From Mycoavidus cysteinexigens (GTDB taxonomy: Bacteria > Pseudomonadota > Gammaproteobacteria > Burkholderiales > Burkholderiaceae): a stretch of DNA of 64,000 nucleotides. The stretch is taken from contig NZ_AP018150.1 in NCBI RefSeq assembly GCF_003966915.1, forward strand, positions 2,666,001 through 2,730,000, in the 5' to 3' direction. Position 1 is the first letter of the stretch, and every line of letters begins with the position of its first letter. The notes under the pieces are model-generated. The model saw only the letters and a list, made by a program, of their open reading frames with translations, was not told the DNA's origin and made no database searches. The translations under genes and the position numbers were made by a program. This document shows, piece by piece, positions 56,079 to 64,000 of this stretch.

Positions 56079-57089
56079 ATGTTGCGATCTATTCTCCGCC
56101 GTCTTGGTATGTTTGTGCCGACTTTTATCGGCATTACAGTGCTTACCTTTACGCTCATTCATGTCATTCCTGGCGATCCCATCGAAGTCATGATGGGCGA
56201 TCGCGGCATTACTCCAGAAGCCCATGCTGAGGCGATGCGCCATCTCGGTCTGGATTTGCCATTACCCGTGCAATATTTGCGTTATTTATCGAATGTTCTG
56301 CGAGGTGATCTCGGTATTTCGCTCGCCACGCATACCAGCGTTATGGATGAATTCTTAGCGCGTTTTCCGGCTACGCTTGAGCTCTCGCTGGGAGCGCTTT
56401 TCTTCGCTCTTTTGCTTGGTTTGCCGGCAGGTATTTTGGCCGCGCTTAAACCTGGCTCGCTGCTTGATCGCGCAATGATGAGCATCGCGCTGGCAGGCTA
56501 TTCAATGCCTATCTTTTGGTGGGGATTAATTCTCATTATGTTTTTTTCAGTGCAGCTTGGTTGGGTGCCTGTCTCGGGACACTTGGCGATTCAATATGAT
56601 ATACCCTCGGTTACTGGTTTTACGTTGATTGATACCTGGCTTTCTGACCAAGAAGGCGCTTTTCGTTCAGCGCTACATCATTTAATTTTGCCATCGATTG
56701 TATTAGGCACCATTCCGCTAGCGGTGATTGCACGCATGACCCGCTCATCCATGCTCGAAGTTTTGCGTGAGAACTATATTCGCACTGCGCGCGCTAAAGG
56801 GCTCTCGCCAAGCCGCGTCATCATCGTCCATGCGCTACGCAATGCATTAATTCCGGTAGTGACCGTGATTGGCTTGCAAGTGGGTTCGCTACTTTCAGGC
56901 GCAGTACTCACCGAGACGATTTTCTCTTGGCCCGGGGTCGGCAAATGGCTGATTGATGCGATCAACCGGCGCGATTATCCGATTGTGCAAAGTGGAATTT
57001 TAGTACTAGCTACACTCGTTATCATCGTTAATTTGCTGGTCGATGTGTTATATGGCGTGCTTAATCCGCGTATTCGCCATTCGAGGTAG
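56079..57089 (+). CDS. dppB: Dipeptide ABC transporter permease DppB
   Basis: 336 residues with six probable membrane spans. Opens MLRSILRRLGMFVPTFIGIT with the usual LIHVIPGDPIEVMMGDRG and GLDLPLPVQY. The EAA loop is YIRTARAKGLSPSRVIIVHA with LRNALIPVVTVIG, which contacts the ATPases. The C-terminus VLVIIVNLLVDVLYGVLNPR is typical. First gene of dppBCDF; only two bases separate it from dppC. There is no dppA-like periplasmic protein before or after it, so the binding protein must be encoded elsewhere. Confidence 0.95.
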   Translation: MLRSILRRLGMFVPTFIGITVLTFTLIHVIPGDPIEVMMGDRGITPEAHAEAMRHLGLDLPLPVQYLRYLSNVLRGDLGISLATHTSVMDEFLARFPATLELSLGALFFALLLGLPAGILAALKPGSLLDRAMMSIALAGYSMPIFWWGLILIMFFSVQLGWVPVSGHLAIQYDIPSVTGFTLIDTWLSDQEGAFRSALHHLILPSIVLGTIPLAVIARMTRSSMLEVLRENYIRTARAKGLSPSRVIIVHALRNALIPVVTVIGLQVGSLLSGAVLTETIFSWPGVGKWLIDAINRRDYPIVQSGILVLATLVIIVNLLVDVLYGVLNPRIRHSR

Positions 57090-57091
57090 CA

Positions 57092-57961
57092 ATGAAGGAA
57101 TCCAATTTAACAGAATTTTGGGCGCATTTCCGCACCCATCGAGGAGCGGTCTTAGCGGGCGTGCTACTTATCGCATTGATGCTTACGGCGATATTCGCTC
57201 CCGTGCTCGCACCGTATGATCCGACTGAGCAATATCGAGATGCGATTCGCGTCCCTCCGGCTTGGCAGGAGGATGGGTCTTGGCGTTTTATATTGGGCAC
57301 AGACCAAGCGGGGCGTGACATTCTTTCTCGCTTAATATATGGTGCGCGCTTATCGTTTTGGATTGGCAGCATTTCAGTATTACTCGCGCTTTCGCTAGGG
57401 ACCGTGCTGGGCTTATGCGCTGCGTTTTTTCAGCGCTGGCTGGATGCGCCCATCATGCGTTTGATCGATGTGTTGCTTGCGTTGCCTGCGCTTTTATTGG
57501 CGGTTGCGGTAGTCGCGGTGCTCGGCCCGGGACTCACCAATACGATGTATGCCATCGCGATTGTTACTCTGCCCGGTTATGTGCGGCTCACGCGCGCCTC
57601 TGCATTGGCTGAATTAAGCAAAGAGTATGTGGTTGCGTCCCGCGTAGCGGGGGCCGGCACTTTTCGACTCATGTTTTCTCAAGTATTGCCAAATTGCGCA
57701 GCTCCGTTAATCGTGCAAGCAACCCTGGGCTTTTCAACCGCGCTGCTTGATGCGGCAGCGCTAGGTTTTCTCGGCATTGGCGTACAGCCTCCACTGGCTG
57801 AGTGGGGTTCCATGCTTGCTTCCGCGCGCGACTATATGAATAGTGCCTGGTGGATGGTGACCATGCCCGGTGTGGCTATCCTGGTCACTGTACTGTCCAT
57901 TAACTTGCTTGGCGATGGGTTGCGCGATGCCCTTGACCCCAAATTAAAGCAAATTTATTAA
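57092..57961 (+). CDS. dppC: Dipeptide ABC transporter permease DppC
   Basis: 289 residues. It has an N-terminal membrane span (AVLAGVLLIALMLTAIFAPV) with APYDPTEQYRDA, HxLGTDQAGRDILSRLIYGA in the first loop (here ILGTDQAGRD) and an EAA loop LSKEYVVASRVAGAGTFRLM with FSQVLPNCAAPLIVQ. The C-terminus NLLGDGLRDALDPKLKQIY is the DppC/OppC ending. It pairs with DppB to form the channel. dppD begins five bases downstream. Confidence 0.95.
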   Translation: MKESNLTEFWAHFRTHRGAVLAGVLLIALMLTAIFAPVLAPYDPTEQYRDAIRVPPAWQEDGSWRFILGTDQAGRDILSRLIYGARLSFWIGSISVLLALSLGTVLGLCAAFFQRWLDAPIMRLIDVLLALPALLLAVAVVAVLGPGLTNTMYAIAIVTLPGYVRLTRASALAELSKEYVVASRVAGAGTFRLMFSQVLPNCAAPLIVQATLGFSTALLDAAALGFLGIGVQPPLAEWGSMLASARDYMNSAWWMVTMPGVAILVTVLSINLLGDGLRDALDPKLKQIY

Positions 57962-57966
57962 CCTAG

Positions 57967-58965
57967 ATGAAACCAAACCTTTTAACTATTCGCCAGCTTT
58001 CGATCAATTTTGGCGGACCGCCAGTCGTGGATCGTATCGATTTCGACATTGCGCCCGGCGAGGTCGTGGGGATTGTCGGTGAATCAGGTTGCGGCAAAAG
58101 CATTACTATGCTGGCCTTAATGGGACTCATTGATGCGCCTGGTCAAGTGCGCGCCGACAAGATTTTTTTTAATGGGCAAGATTTGCTCAATGCATCACCT
58201 CGTGCACGGCGAAAAATTATCGGCAAAGATATTTCAATGGTGTTTCAAGACCCATTGTCAAGCCTTAACCCAAGCTACACCGTGGGCACACAGATCAAAG
58301 AAGTCCTGCGGCAACATGAAGATCTACGTGGCGCGGCGCTCCATGCGCGTACGCTAGAGTTACTTGATCAAGTTGGGATTTCAGACGCTAAAAATCGTAT
58401 CGACTCTTTTCCGCATCAACTCTCAGGCGGGATGAATCAGCGCGTTATGATTGCTATGGCGATTGCCTGCAATCCCAAATTGCTGATCGCCGATGAGCCA
58501 ACCACCGCGCTTGATGTCACCATTCAAGCTCAGATTATGCAGTTGCTGGTGGATTTACAAAAAGAGCGCTGTATGGCGCTAGCATTAATTTCGCACGATC
58601 TTGCCGTGGTCTCGCAAGTTGCGCGACGGGTCGCGGTGATGTATGCGGGCGAGATCGTTGAAACAAATTACGTGCCCCAAATTTTCGAGCAACCGCACCA
58701 CCCCTATACAGAAGCATTATTGACTGCAATTCCCGAGCATAACCGCGGGGCCAAGCGCTTAACCGCCTTATCGGGCGTTGTGCCAGGTCAACATGACCGT
58801 CCGCCAGGTTGCCTGTTTGCTCCGCGTTGCAAATATAGAATCGACGCTTGCGAACATGCGCGGCCACCATTGGCGCCTCTTAAGGTAGGCGCCGTGCGTT
58901 GCATTAAACCGCTTAATTTGCAATCAGCCGCCGATACACCTGCCGCCTCTTACTTTACATCATGA
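57967..58965 (+). CDS. dppD: Dipeptide ABC transporter ATPase DppD
   Basis: 332 residues. Walker [16 protein letters not shown] loop [16 protein letters not shown], signature [15 protein letters not shown], Walker [15 protein letters not shown] and switch His of ISHDLAVV are all present. The C-terminal oligopeptide-transporter domain has [20 protein letters not shown], with the Cys cluster seen in DppD/OppD (a possible Fe-S site in some members). Its stop overlaps the dppF start by four bases (ATGA), so the two ATPases are translationally coupled. Confidence 0.96.
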   Translation: MKPNLLTIRQLSINFGGPPVVDRIDFDIAPGEVVGIVGESGCGKSITMLALMGLIDAPGQVRADKIFFNGQDLLNASPRARRKIIGKDISMVFQDPLSSLNPSYTVGTQIKEVLRQHEDLRGAALHARTLELLDQVGISDAKNRIDSFPHQLSGGMNQRVMIAMAIACNPKLLIADEPTTALDVTIQAQIMQLLVDLQKERCMALALISHDLAVVSQVARRVAVMYAGEIVETNYVPQIFEQPHHPYTEALLTAIPEHNRGAKRLTALSGVVPGQHDRPPGCLFAPRCKYRIDACEHARPPLAPLKVGAVRCIKPLNLQSAADTPAASYFTS

Positions 58966-59939
58966 ATGCACCAGACACCGTGCTTGTCGCGGAAGGTTTA
59001 ACTAAACATTACTCGGTGCGCCAAGGATTTTTTGGGCACAGCTTAGTTAGCGCATTGAATCAAGTGTCATTTTCCCTCACGCGCGGCAAAACGCTTGCGG
59101 TGGTTGGGGAGTCAGGCTGTGGCAAATCAACGCTTGCGCGCCAAATTACGATGGTTGAAGAGCCCACTTCAGGCACACTTTTGATCAATGGTCATAACGC
59201 GGCTACCGCCAATCGCGCTACCCGTGCCATGCTACGCCGCTGCGTACAAATGGTTTTTCAGCATCCATTTGCGTCGCTTAACCCAAGAAAAACCGTTTAC
59301 GCCACGTTAGCCGAACCCCTCATTATTAATACTGATTTCGATCAGGCAACCCGCTTGGCGCGTATCACGGAAATGATCGCTACAGTTGGCTTACGGCCTG
59401 AGCATATGAGGCGATACCCCCATATGTTTTCTGGCGGCCAGCAACAGCGCATTGCGATTGCCCGAGCGATGATTCTTGAACCGCAAATTGTAGTGGCCGA
59501 TGAGCCCGTTTCGGCGCTTGATGTGTCTATTCAGGCGCAAATTCTCAACCTTTTCATGGATTTGCAAGACCGTTTCGGCATTAGCTATGTATTTATCTCG
59601 CATGATCTATCCGTAGTCGAACATATCGCGCATGACGTTATGGTCATGTATCTTGGGGGAATTGTTGAATTTGGCGACAAAAGCACACTTTTTGCGCGCG
59701 CCCGTCATCCCTACACGCGCGCCTTGATGTCTGCTACCCCAGCGATCCGTTCATCTGAAAGACGGATTCAAATTCGCCTTGAAGGAGAGCTTCCGTCCCC
59801 GCTTAATCCTCCGGCCGGTTGCACGTTTCACCAGCGTTGCCCTTATGCAATTGAGCGTTGTCGGCATGAAGCGCCCGTCTTGCGTGAAGTGGATAATCGC
59901 CAGGTTGCCTGTCATCGGGCCGAAGAACTAGAAATTTAA
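58962..59939 (+). CDS. dppF: Dipeptide ABC transporter ATPase DppF
   Basis: 325 residues. Walker [16 protein letters not shown] loop [15 protein letters not shown], signature [15 protein letters not shown], Walker [15 protein letters not shown] and switch His in ISHDLSVV; C-terminal [20 protein letters not shown] has the expected Cys pattern. It is the second ATPase of the pair and the last gene of the operon. The next gene, the broken binding protein at 59984, runs in the opposite direction and belongs to another transporter class. Confidence 0.96.
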   Translation: MNAPDTVLVAEGLTKHYSVRQGFFGHSLVSALNQVSFSLTRGKTLAVVGESGCGKSTLARQITMVEEPTSGTLLINGHNAATANRATRAMLRRCVQMVFQHPFASLNPRKTVYATLAEPLIINTDFDQATRLARITEMIATVGLRPEHMRRYPHMFSGGQQQRIAIARAMILEPQIVVADEPVSALDVSIQAQILNLFMDLQDRFGISYVFISHDLSVVEHIAHDVMVMYLGGIVEFGDKSTLFARARHPYTRALMSATPAIRSSERRIQIRLEGELPSPLNPPAGCTFHQRCPYAIERCRHEAPVLREVDNRQVACHRAEELEI

Positions 59940-59983
59940 TGGATTAAGTTCTAAGCGTTTAGCTAGGTTAAGGAGCAAAATAT

Positions 59984-60982
59984 TCAAGCACCTACTTGGC
60001 CTAGCCTCCATTCGTTAAACCGTTCGATCATCGAGCTATGCTTATCCATCCAGTACAAACCATCATTAAACAAACCTTTTTTTAAATTGTCTGGGTACGT
60101 TGCGAGTAGCTTTAGATACTTAGGATCAATATCATTTTTTTTCAAAATACTGGGTTCTAACGCGGCAGGCTGAGTGGGTGCAATTCCATAGGGTATAAGA
60201 CGCGCTTGCCTCTCAGGATGCGTAGCAAACCGGATAAATTCACGGCAAGCATCAGCATTAGGCGTTCCCCTTAAAATAGTCCAACTATCATATGCGTAAA
60301 TGTGTTGATCCCAGGAGAATGCAACGGGTGCACCCGCTTCCATAGCAGATATGACAGAAGTGGTAAATGCAGGAATCAGATGAACTTCCCCGGTTTTTAA
60401 TAGATGCTCAGCGTGCGGATTATTCTGCCACCAGATAGAGATATGCGATTTAATTTTATCTAGACTGCGAAATGCCCGGTTAATTCCATCCGCACAAGAA
60501 TATACTTCGCTAGGCTCCACGCCATCAGCCATCAACGCTTCTTCAAGCGTATCAAACGGGATTTGACGTAGACCGCGCAAACCCGGAAATTTCCCTACGT
60601 TCCAAAAATCTTCCCAGGTTCTCGGTATAGAACGACCTTTAAAAACATCTGTCCGGTAGGCAAGCACAGTAGAATAAACATTCTTCCCAACGCCATAATC
60701 TGATAAAGCCTGCGGAATCATGTTTTTGACGACATGATCATTCATCAGCTCATGCGGTTCTAAATAACCTAACTGACTAAGGATGGGTATTGCTCTACTG
60801 CCTAAACACGCCATATTCCAGTGATATGTTTGCGTATTGACCATCGTTTTAATTTCTGCGATAGGCTCCACATTTGACGGAATGCCCGTTACTTTAATAC
60901 CCGTTTCCTTGGTAAAAGGTTCAAAAAGTAGTTTGGTATAAGCGATGTGGCTTTTCCCGCCTGAGGTGCGGATAACAATTTG
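59984..60982 (-). pseudogene. ABC substrate-binding protein lacking its 5' end
   Basis: The frame from 60982 reads QIVIRTSGGKSHIAYTKLLF, EPFTKETGIKVTGIPSNV and on to a normal C-terminus (MDKHSSMIERFNEWRLGQVG). The Tat signal and start are gone: directly upstream an in-frame TAA lies only some ten codons before the homology begins, and no ATG is available. The remaining internal ATG at 60871 (MEPIAEIKTMVNT) would make a protein with no signal and without the first beta strand. It ends 44 bases from dppF, opposite direction. A deletion fused it to the neighbouring copy at 61013. Confidence 0.8.
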
Positions 60983-61012
60983 ACAGTAAACCCAAATAGG
61001 TTAAGTGTTTAG

Positions 61013-62110
61013 TTAACTTAGCATCCACTGGCTATAGCGCTCGATAACTGCATTCTGATGATTCTTCCAGTACAAGCCGCTACTGGGCAGGCCTTTTTTG
61101 AGGTTGTCTGGATAAGTTGCAAGCAGCTTGGCGTGCTTTAGATCAATATAGCCTGGATTTAAAACGTCGGGTTGGGTAGGCCCAATCCCGTACGGTGCAA
61201 GCAGAGCCTGCTGCCGCGGATCTGAGGCAAATTTGATGAACTCACGGCAAGCATCAACGTTAGGCGCACCTTTTAGAATGGTCCAATTATCATATCCATA
61301 GATATGCTGATCCCAAGAAAATGCAACCGGCGCACCAGCATTGATGGCAGCTAGCACGCGGTCAGTAAAAGCCGGGATTAAATCTACTTCGCTAGACTTA
61401 AGGAGTTGTTCGGTTTCCGGGGCATTTTGGTACCAAACGGAGATGTGCGGTTTAATTCTGTCCAAACTGTGAAAGGCACGGTCGAGATCGCACGGGTACA
61501 CTGCGTTTGGCAATACGCCATCCGCCATTAATGCTTCCTCGATGGTATCAAAGGGAGATTTACGCAATCCGCGGCGGCCAGGGAAATTTTTCACATCCCA
61601 AAAATCCTGCCATGTTCTCGGCGCTTGGCGCGCTTTGAAAGCATCAGTGCGATACGCAAGCACGATAGTGAATACGTTCGTCCCAACGCTGTAAGGTGAG
61701 ATGAATTGCGGCATAATTGTTGAGACCACAGGATCATGTTCGAGTCTATGAGGTTCTAGATAAGCTAGACCCAAAAACTGGATCGCCCGATGGCTAAGGC
61801 ACGCCATATTCCATGTGTAAGTTTTGGTTTCGACCATTGCCTTAACTTCTGCAGTGGGCTCGGCGTTTGATGGAATGCCGATCACTTCAATACCGAATTT
61901 TTGCTTAAAAGGTTTGAATAGTATTTCTTCGTATGCTTTCTGAATATAGCCGCCCGAAGTGCGGATGATTATTTTTTGCTTAGCACTTCCTTTTTCAGTT
62001 CCCCTAGAAGGGGTAATGACAAAAGGCGAGGCCACAACTGCTGCGCTTAAAGCAGCCATTTTTTTAATCACTGCTCTACGTTTTTCGTTAGGCTGATGCT
62101 GATGATTCAT
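61013..62110 (-). CDS. Tat-type ABC transporter substrate-binding protein
   Basis: 365 residues from the ATG at 62110 (MNHQHQPNEKRRAVIKKMAA), with AGGGGAC five bases upstream; the TTG at 62125 is an alternative that ignores this RBS. The N-terminus has a twin Arg (EKRRAVIKK) and a hydrophobic stretch ending near SPFVITPSRG, a Tat-like export signal. The mature part (KIIIRTSGGYIQKAYEEILF, FGIEVIGIPSNAEPTAEVKA, AFSWDQHIYGYDNWTILKG) is the extracellular solute-binding protein type 1/8 fold (PotD/Fe3+ class). No cognate permease or ATPase is nearby. Ligand unknown; polyamine- or iron-type ligands would fit the family but are guesses. A decayed LysR gene lies directly upstream. Confidence 0.9.
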   Translation of the reverse strand: MNHQHQPNEKRRAVIKKMAALSAAVVASPFVITPSRGTEKGSAKQKIIIRTSGGYIQKAYEEILFKPFKQKFGIEVIGIPSNAEPTAEVKAMVETKTYTWNMACLSHRAIQFLGLAYLEPHRLEHDPVVSTIMPQFISPYSVGTNVFTIVLAYRTDAFKARQAPRTWQDFWDVKNFPGRRGLRKSPFDTIEEALMADGVLPNAVYPCDLDRAFHSLDRIKPHISVWYQNAPETEQLLKSSEVDLIPAFTDRVLAAINAGAPVAFSWDQHIYGYDNWTILKGAPNVDACREFIKFASDPRQQALLAPYGIGPTQPDVLNPGYIDLKHAKLLATYPDNLKKGLPSSGLYWKNHQNAVIERYSQWMLS

Positions 62111-62121
62111 CTGAAGTCCCC

Positions 62122-62400
62122 TCAATGTATTGGGCTATCGCTAGCCTCTGGCTTAAGCTGGCTGAACATAGGTAATCTTGAAGAAAGCAATCTAAGCAAT
62201 TGATCAGTGCAAGCAAAAATTTTCCGAGCTACTGTTGAGTTGCTGACGAACACGGGAAGAGGCAGTTCAATTTTCTGCCTACCGCATGCAACTCATGCCA
62301 TTTGCGCAAATAACGACTCGCTTAGGCGGCACGCTATAGACGATGAGCTATCCCTCACGTCTGTGACACTCGCAGGCGTGGTGTATACGCTGTATGCACT
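62122..62400 (-). pseudogene. LysR-family regulator, decayed
   Basis: On the minus strand QKIELPLPVFVSNSTVARKI, then FACTDQLLRLLSSRLPMFSQ, aligns with the LysR at 35842-36798 (TEKIALPPCIFESDSTIARK...KFAC and ...QLLKSLHRGLSIF), but about 60 residues between FAC and QLL are missing and an in-frame stop lies further upstream (...FAQMA then TGA). Only part of the C-terminal domain survives. It sits in the same place relative to the next gene (61013-62110) as the intact regulators do, so a LysR-binding-protein module has lost its regulator. Confidence 0.75.
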
Positions 62401-62488
62401 AAGCCAGAATTAATTGTCGAATCAGCACCGCTATTCCATCAGCGTCTCCAAAATTATAATTTTGCGCTTTTTCCTTTGCTCAACGGCA

Positions 62489-63592
62489 TTATGCCTTCGC
62501 TTGATCTAGCATCCACTCATTAAAACGTTGGATCACGCTATTTTGATTTTTCAGCCAATAAGTCGCATCAATGTGCTGCCCTTTTTCAAGATTCGTTGGA
62601 TAGCTTGTAAGATGCATAGCCTGCTTAGGTTTAATATAATTGAAAGCATCTTGCTGTGTTGGACCAATCGCGTAAGCTGCAAGCAGTGCCTGCCGCTTAG
62701 GGTCTGAAGCAAATTTGATAAATTCACGGCACGCGTTTGCATTAGGCGCGCCTTTTAAGATTGCCCAGCTATCATATTGATAGATATGCTGGTCCCAAGA
62801 GAATGCCACTGGCGCTCCCTCATTTATCGCTGTTTGCGCCCGGGATATCCAAGCTGGCGTTAAATCTATCTCCCCAGATTTCAGCAAATGTTCAACTTGT
62901 GGCCCGCTCGTCCACCAGACATTAATGTGGCGCTTAATTTTATCAAGGCTACGAAACGCTCTATCAAGATCGCACGGATAAATATTATTCGCAGTTACGC
63001 CATCAGCCATTAATGCAACTTCTGTCGTATCAAGCGGATGCTTATATAAGCCACGACGCCCTGGAAAACTCTTTATATCCCATAAATCTTTCCATGTTTG
63101 CGGCACCTGATGTTTTTTGAATGCATCAGTGCGATAAGCGAGAACCGTGGAATACACATTTGTTCCTACTCCATAAGGCGACATAAACTGTGCGCCAATT
63201 TGTGAAATAACCGGATCACGCTCAAGTTCATGCTTTTCTAAAAAACATCGATCGCCAGCGCCAATAGTTAGCATTGAAATAGCCATTTCACCCAGAGCCG
63301 CCATATCCCATAAATATTGCCTTGATTTAACCATCTCCTGAATCTGTGCGACAGGATTTGCACTTGCCGGAACACCAATAACTTGAATACCCGTTTCTCT
63401 AAAAAAAGGTTCGTAAAGCACCTCTTTATATGCATGATTAATTACGCCGCCGGCGTCCCGAACTAAGATTCGCTTTGGGGAAGATCGAGAAGATGCCATA
63501 ACAAACGGTGCACAAAGGGAAGTGAGTGTAAAAAATGCCGCATTTTTAATTATTTTGCGGCGGCCGATAGAAATTTGGGTTTGATTATCCAT
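62489..63592 (-). CDS. Tat-type ABC transporter substrate-binding protein
   Basis: 367 residues from the ATG at 63592 (MDNQTQISIGRRKIIKNAAF), which overlaps the stop of the LysR gene (ATGGATAA). An earlier in-frame ATG lies at 63628 or 63625 inside that gene. The Tat-like signal is IGRRKIIKNAAFFTLTSLCA. The mature protein KRILVRDAGGVINHAYKEVL has DAGG where the others have TSGG, and later AFSWDQHIYQYDSWAILKG. It is the most diverged of the four paralogues in the window and may bind a different ligand. Translational coupling to the regulator suggests joint regulation by the same signal. Confidence 0.9.
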   Translation of the reverse strand: MDNQTQISIGRRKIIKNAAFFTLTSLCAPFVMASSRSSPKRILVRDAGGVINHAYKEVLYEPFFRETGIQVIGVPASANPVAQIQEMVKSRQYLWDMAALGEMAISMLTIGAGDRCFLEKHELERDPVISQIGAQFMSPYGVGTNVYSTVLAYRTDAFKKHQVPQTWKDLWDIKSFPGRRGLYKHPLDTTEVALMADGVTANNIYPCDLDRAFRSLDKIKRHINVWWTSGPQVEHLLKSGEIDLTPAWISRAQTAINEGAPVAFSWDQHIYQYDSWAILKGAPNANACREFIKFASDPKRQALLAAYAIGPTQQDAFNYIKPKQAMHLTSYPTNLEKGQHIDATYWLKNQNSVIQRFNEWMLDQAKA

Positions 63593-64000
63593 AAATGGTG
63601 GTGGAAGGAATGTAATCTCTTTCATCATGCGTAAAAAGCGATAATTTATTTTTGAGTAATCCTAGCAATTGCTTAAGTGCTGGCGAAAATAATTTACCTC
63701 GCTTGGCAATTAAGGAAACTTCTACGCTGGCCAGAACTGGGAGATCAATTTCAAGCGGAATCAGTCGGCCCTCTCTAATTTCTTGGTAAGCGCCAAAAGC
63801 TGTCATGATCGTTGCGCCCTCTTTGGCACAAGCGAATTTTTTTTGAGCACAAGCCGAACTCGTAGTCAGTGCTGTATTTAACTGAATTTTTTCTGAATGT
63901 TCCGCGGATTGCACTAACTTTCTAAAATTAAAAGAATTAGACGGCAAGGCGAGTGGATAACGAGATAATTCTGCGAAGCTAACCTTTTGCTTAGTAGCTA
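63585..64000 (-). CDS. LysR-family regulator, C-terminal part at right edge
   Basis: Open from base 64000 to the TAA at 63585-63587, reading ATKQKVSFAELSRYPLALPS, NSFNFRKLVQSAEHSEKIQL and CAQKKFACAKEGATIMTAFG to SLFTHDERDYIPSTTIYG. It matches the substrate-domain half of the LysR at 35842-36798. The HTH end lies outside the window. The stop overlaps the start of the binding-protein gene by eight bases, an overlap not seen in the other module, where stop and start only touch. Confidence 0.88.
   Translation of the reverse strand, partial: ATKQKVSFAELSRYPLALPSNSFNFRKLVQSAEHSEKIQLNTALTTSSACAQKKFACAKEGATIMTAFGAYQEIREGRLIPLEIDLPVLASVEVSLIAKRGKLFSPALKQLLGLLKNKLSLFTHDERDYIPSTTIYG

Overview
The window looks like part of a betaproteobacterial (Burkholderiales) chromosome with many mobile elements, eukaryote-like repeat proteins and toxins. 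Core genes point there: mnmE, an FAD photolyase gene, a stand-alone rfaE2-type adenylyltransferase, the birA-coaX pair, a dppBCDF operon and a P4-like island of the Burkholderia/Ralstonia kind. A complete Tc toxin operon, NACHT-WD40 proteins, an ankyrin protein and widespread gene decay fit a host-associated lineage such as the Mycoavidus-type endobacteria of fungi. That genus-level idea is inference from content; no database was consulted.

Layout. 1-17232 (all minus strand): a Tc insecticidal-type toxin operon with a two-piece TcA (TccA/TcaA-like then TccB/TcaB-like), TcB, one complete TcC with its own C-terminal toxin, and a second TcC running off the left edge. 17233-20073: a gene-poor stretch holding relics of an integrated element, including a 3' fragment of tRNA-Lys and integrase arm-type repeats. 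20074-34131: two giant NACHT-pentapeptide-WD40 proteins in inverted orientation, with a mazEF-type toxin-antitoxin pair, a Tn3-family transposase gene and IS66 and IS481-like debris between them. 34399-36798: a resolvase remnant and a LysR plus substrate-binding-protein module whose binding protein has a one-base frameshift. About 36800-44000: a P4-like integrative element (integrase, AlpA-like regulator, DUF927 helicase/primase, small conserved genes) whose integrase end abuts the 3' end of mnmE. 44019-46903: mnmE and the photolyase gene. 47342-53315: one roughly 997-residue ankyrin gene hit by two identical, oppositely oriented 1484-bp IS copies; the segment between them has been inverted. 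53355-53655: an integrase tail next to an intact tRNA-Lys(CUU). 53708-59939: rfaE2, coaX-birA and dppBCDF. 59984-64000: an array of LysR plus Tat-type substrate-binding-protein modules in different states of decay.

How the parts may work together. The Tc operon would build a TcA injection pore with a TcB/TcC cocoon carrying a variable toxin; the visible TcC C-terminus has a Thr-x5-Cys ...SGC...His pattern like glutamine deamidases of the CNF1/BLF1 type. The two NACHT-WD40 proteins have 14 and 15 nearly identical WD40 repeats that vary at a few fixed positions, as in fungal HET-D/E recognition proteins, and an RHIM-like motif before the NACHT domain. The most secure unusual finding is the IS-mediated inversion: crossed target duplications and an open reading frame that is restored exactly when the inversion and both IS copies are undone.
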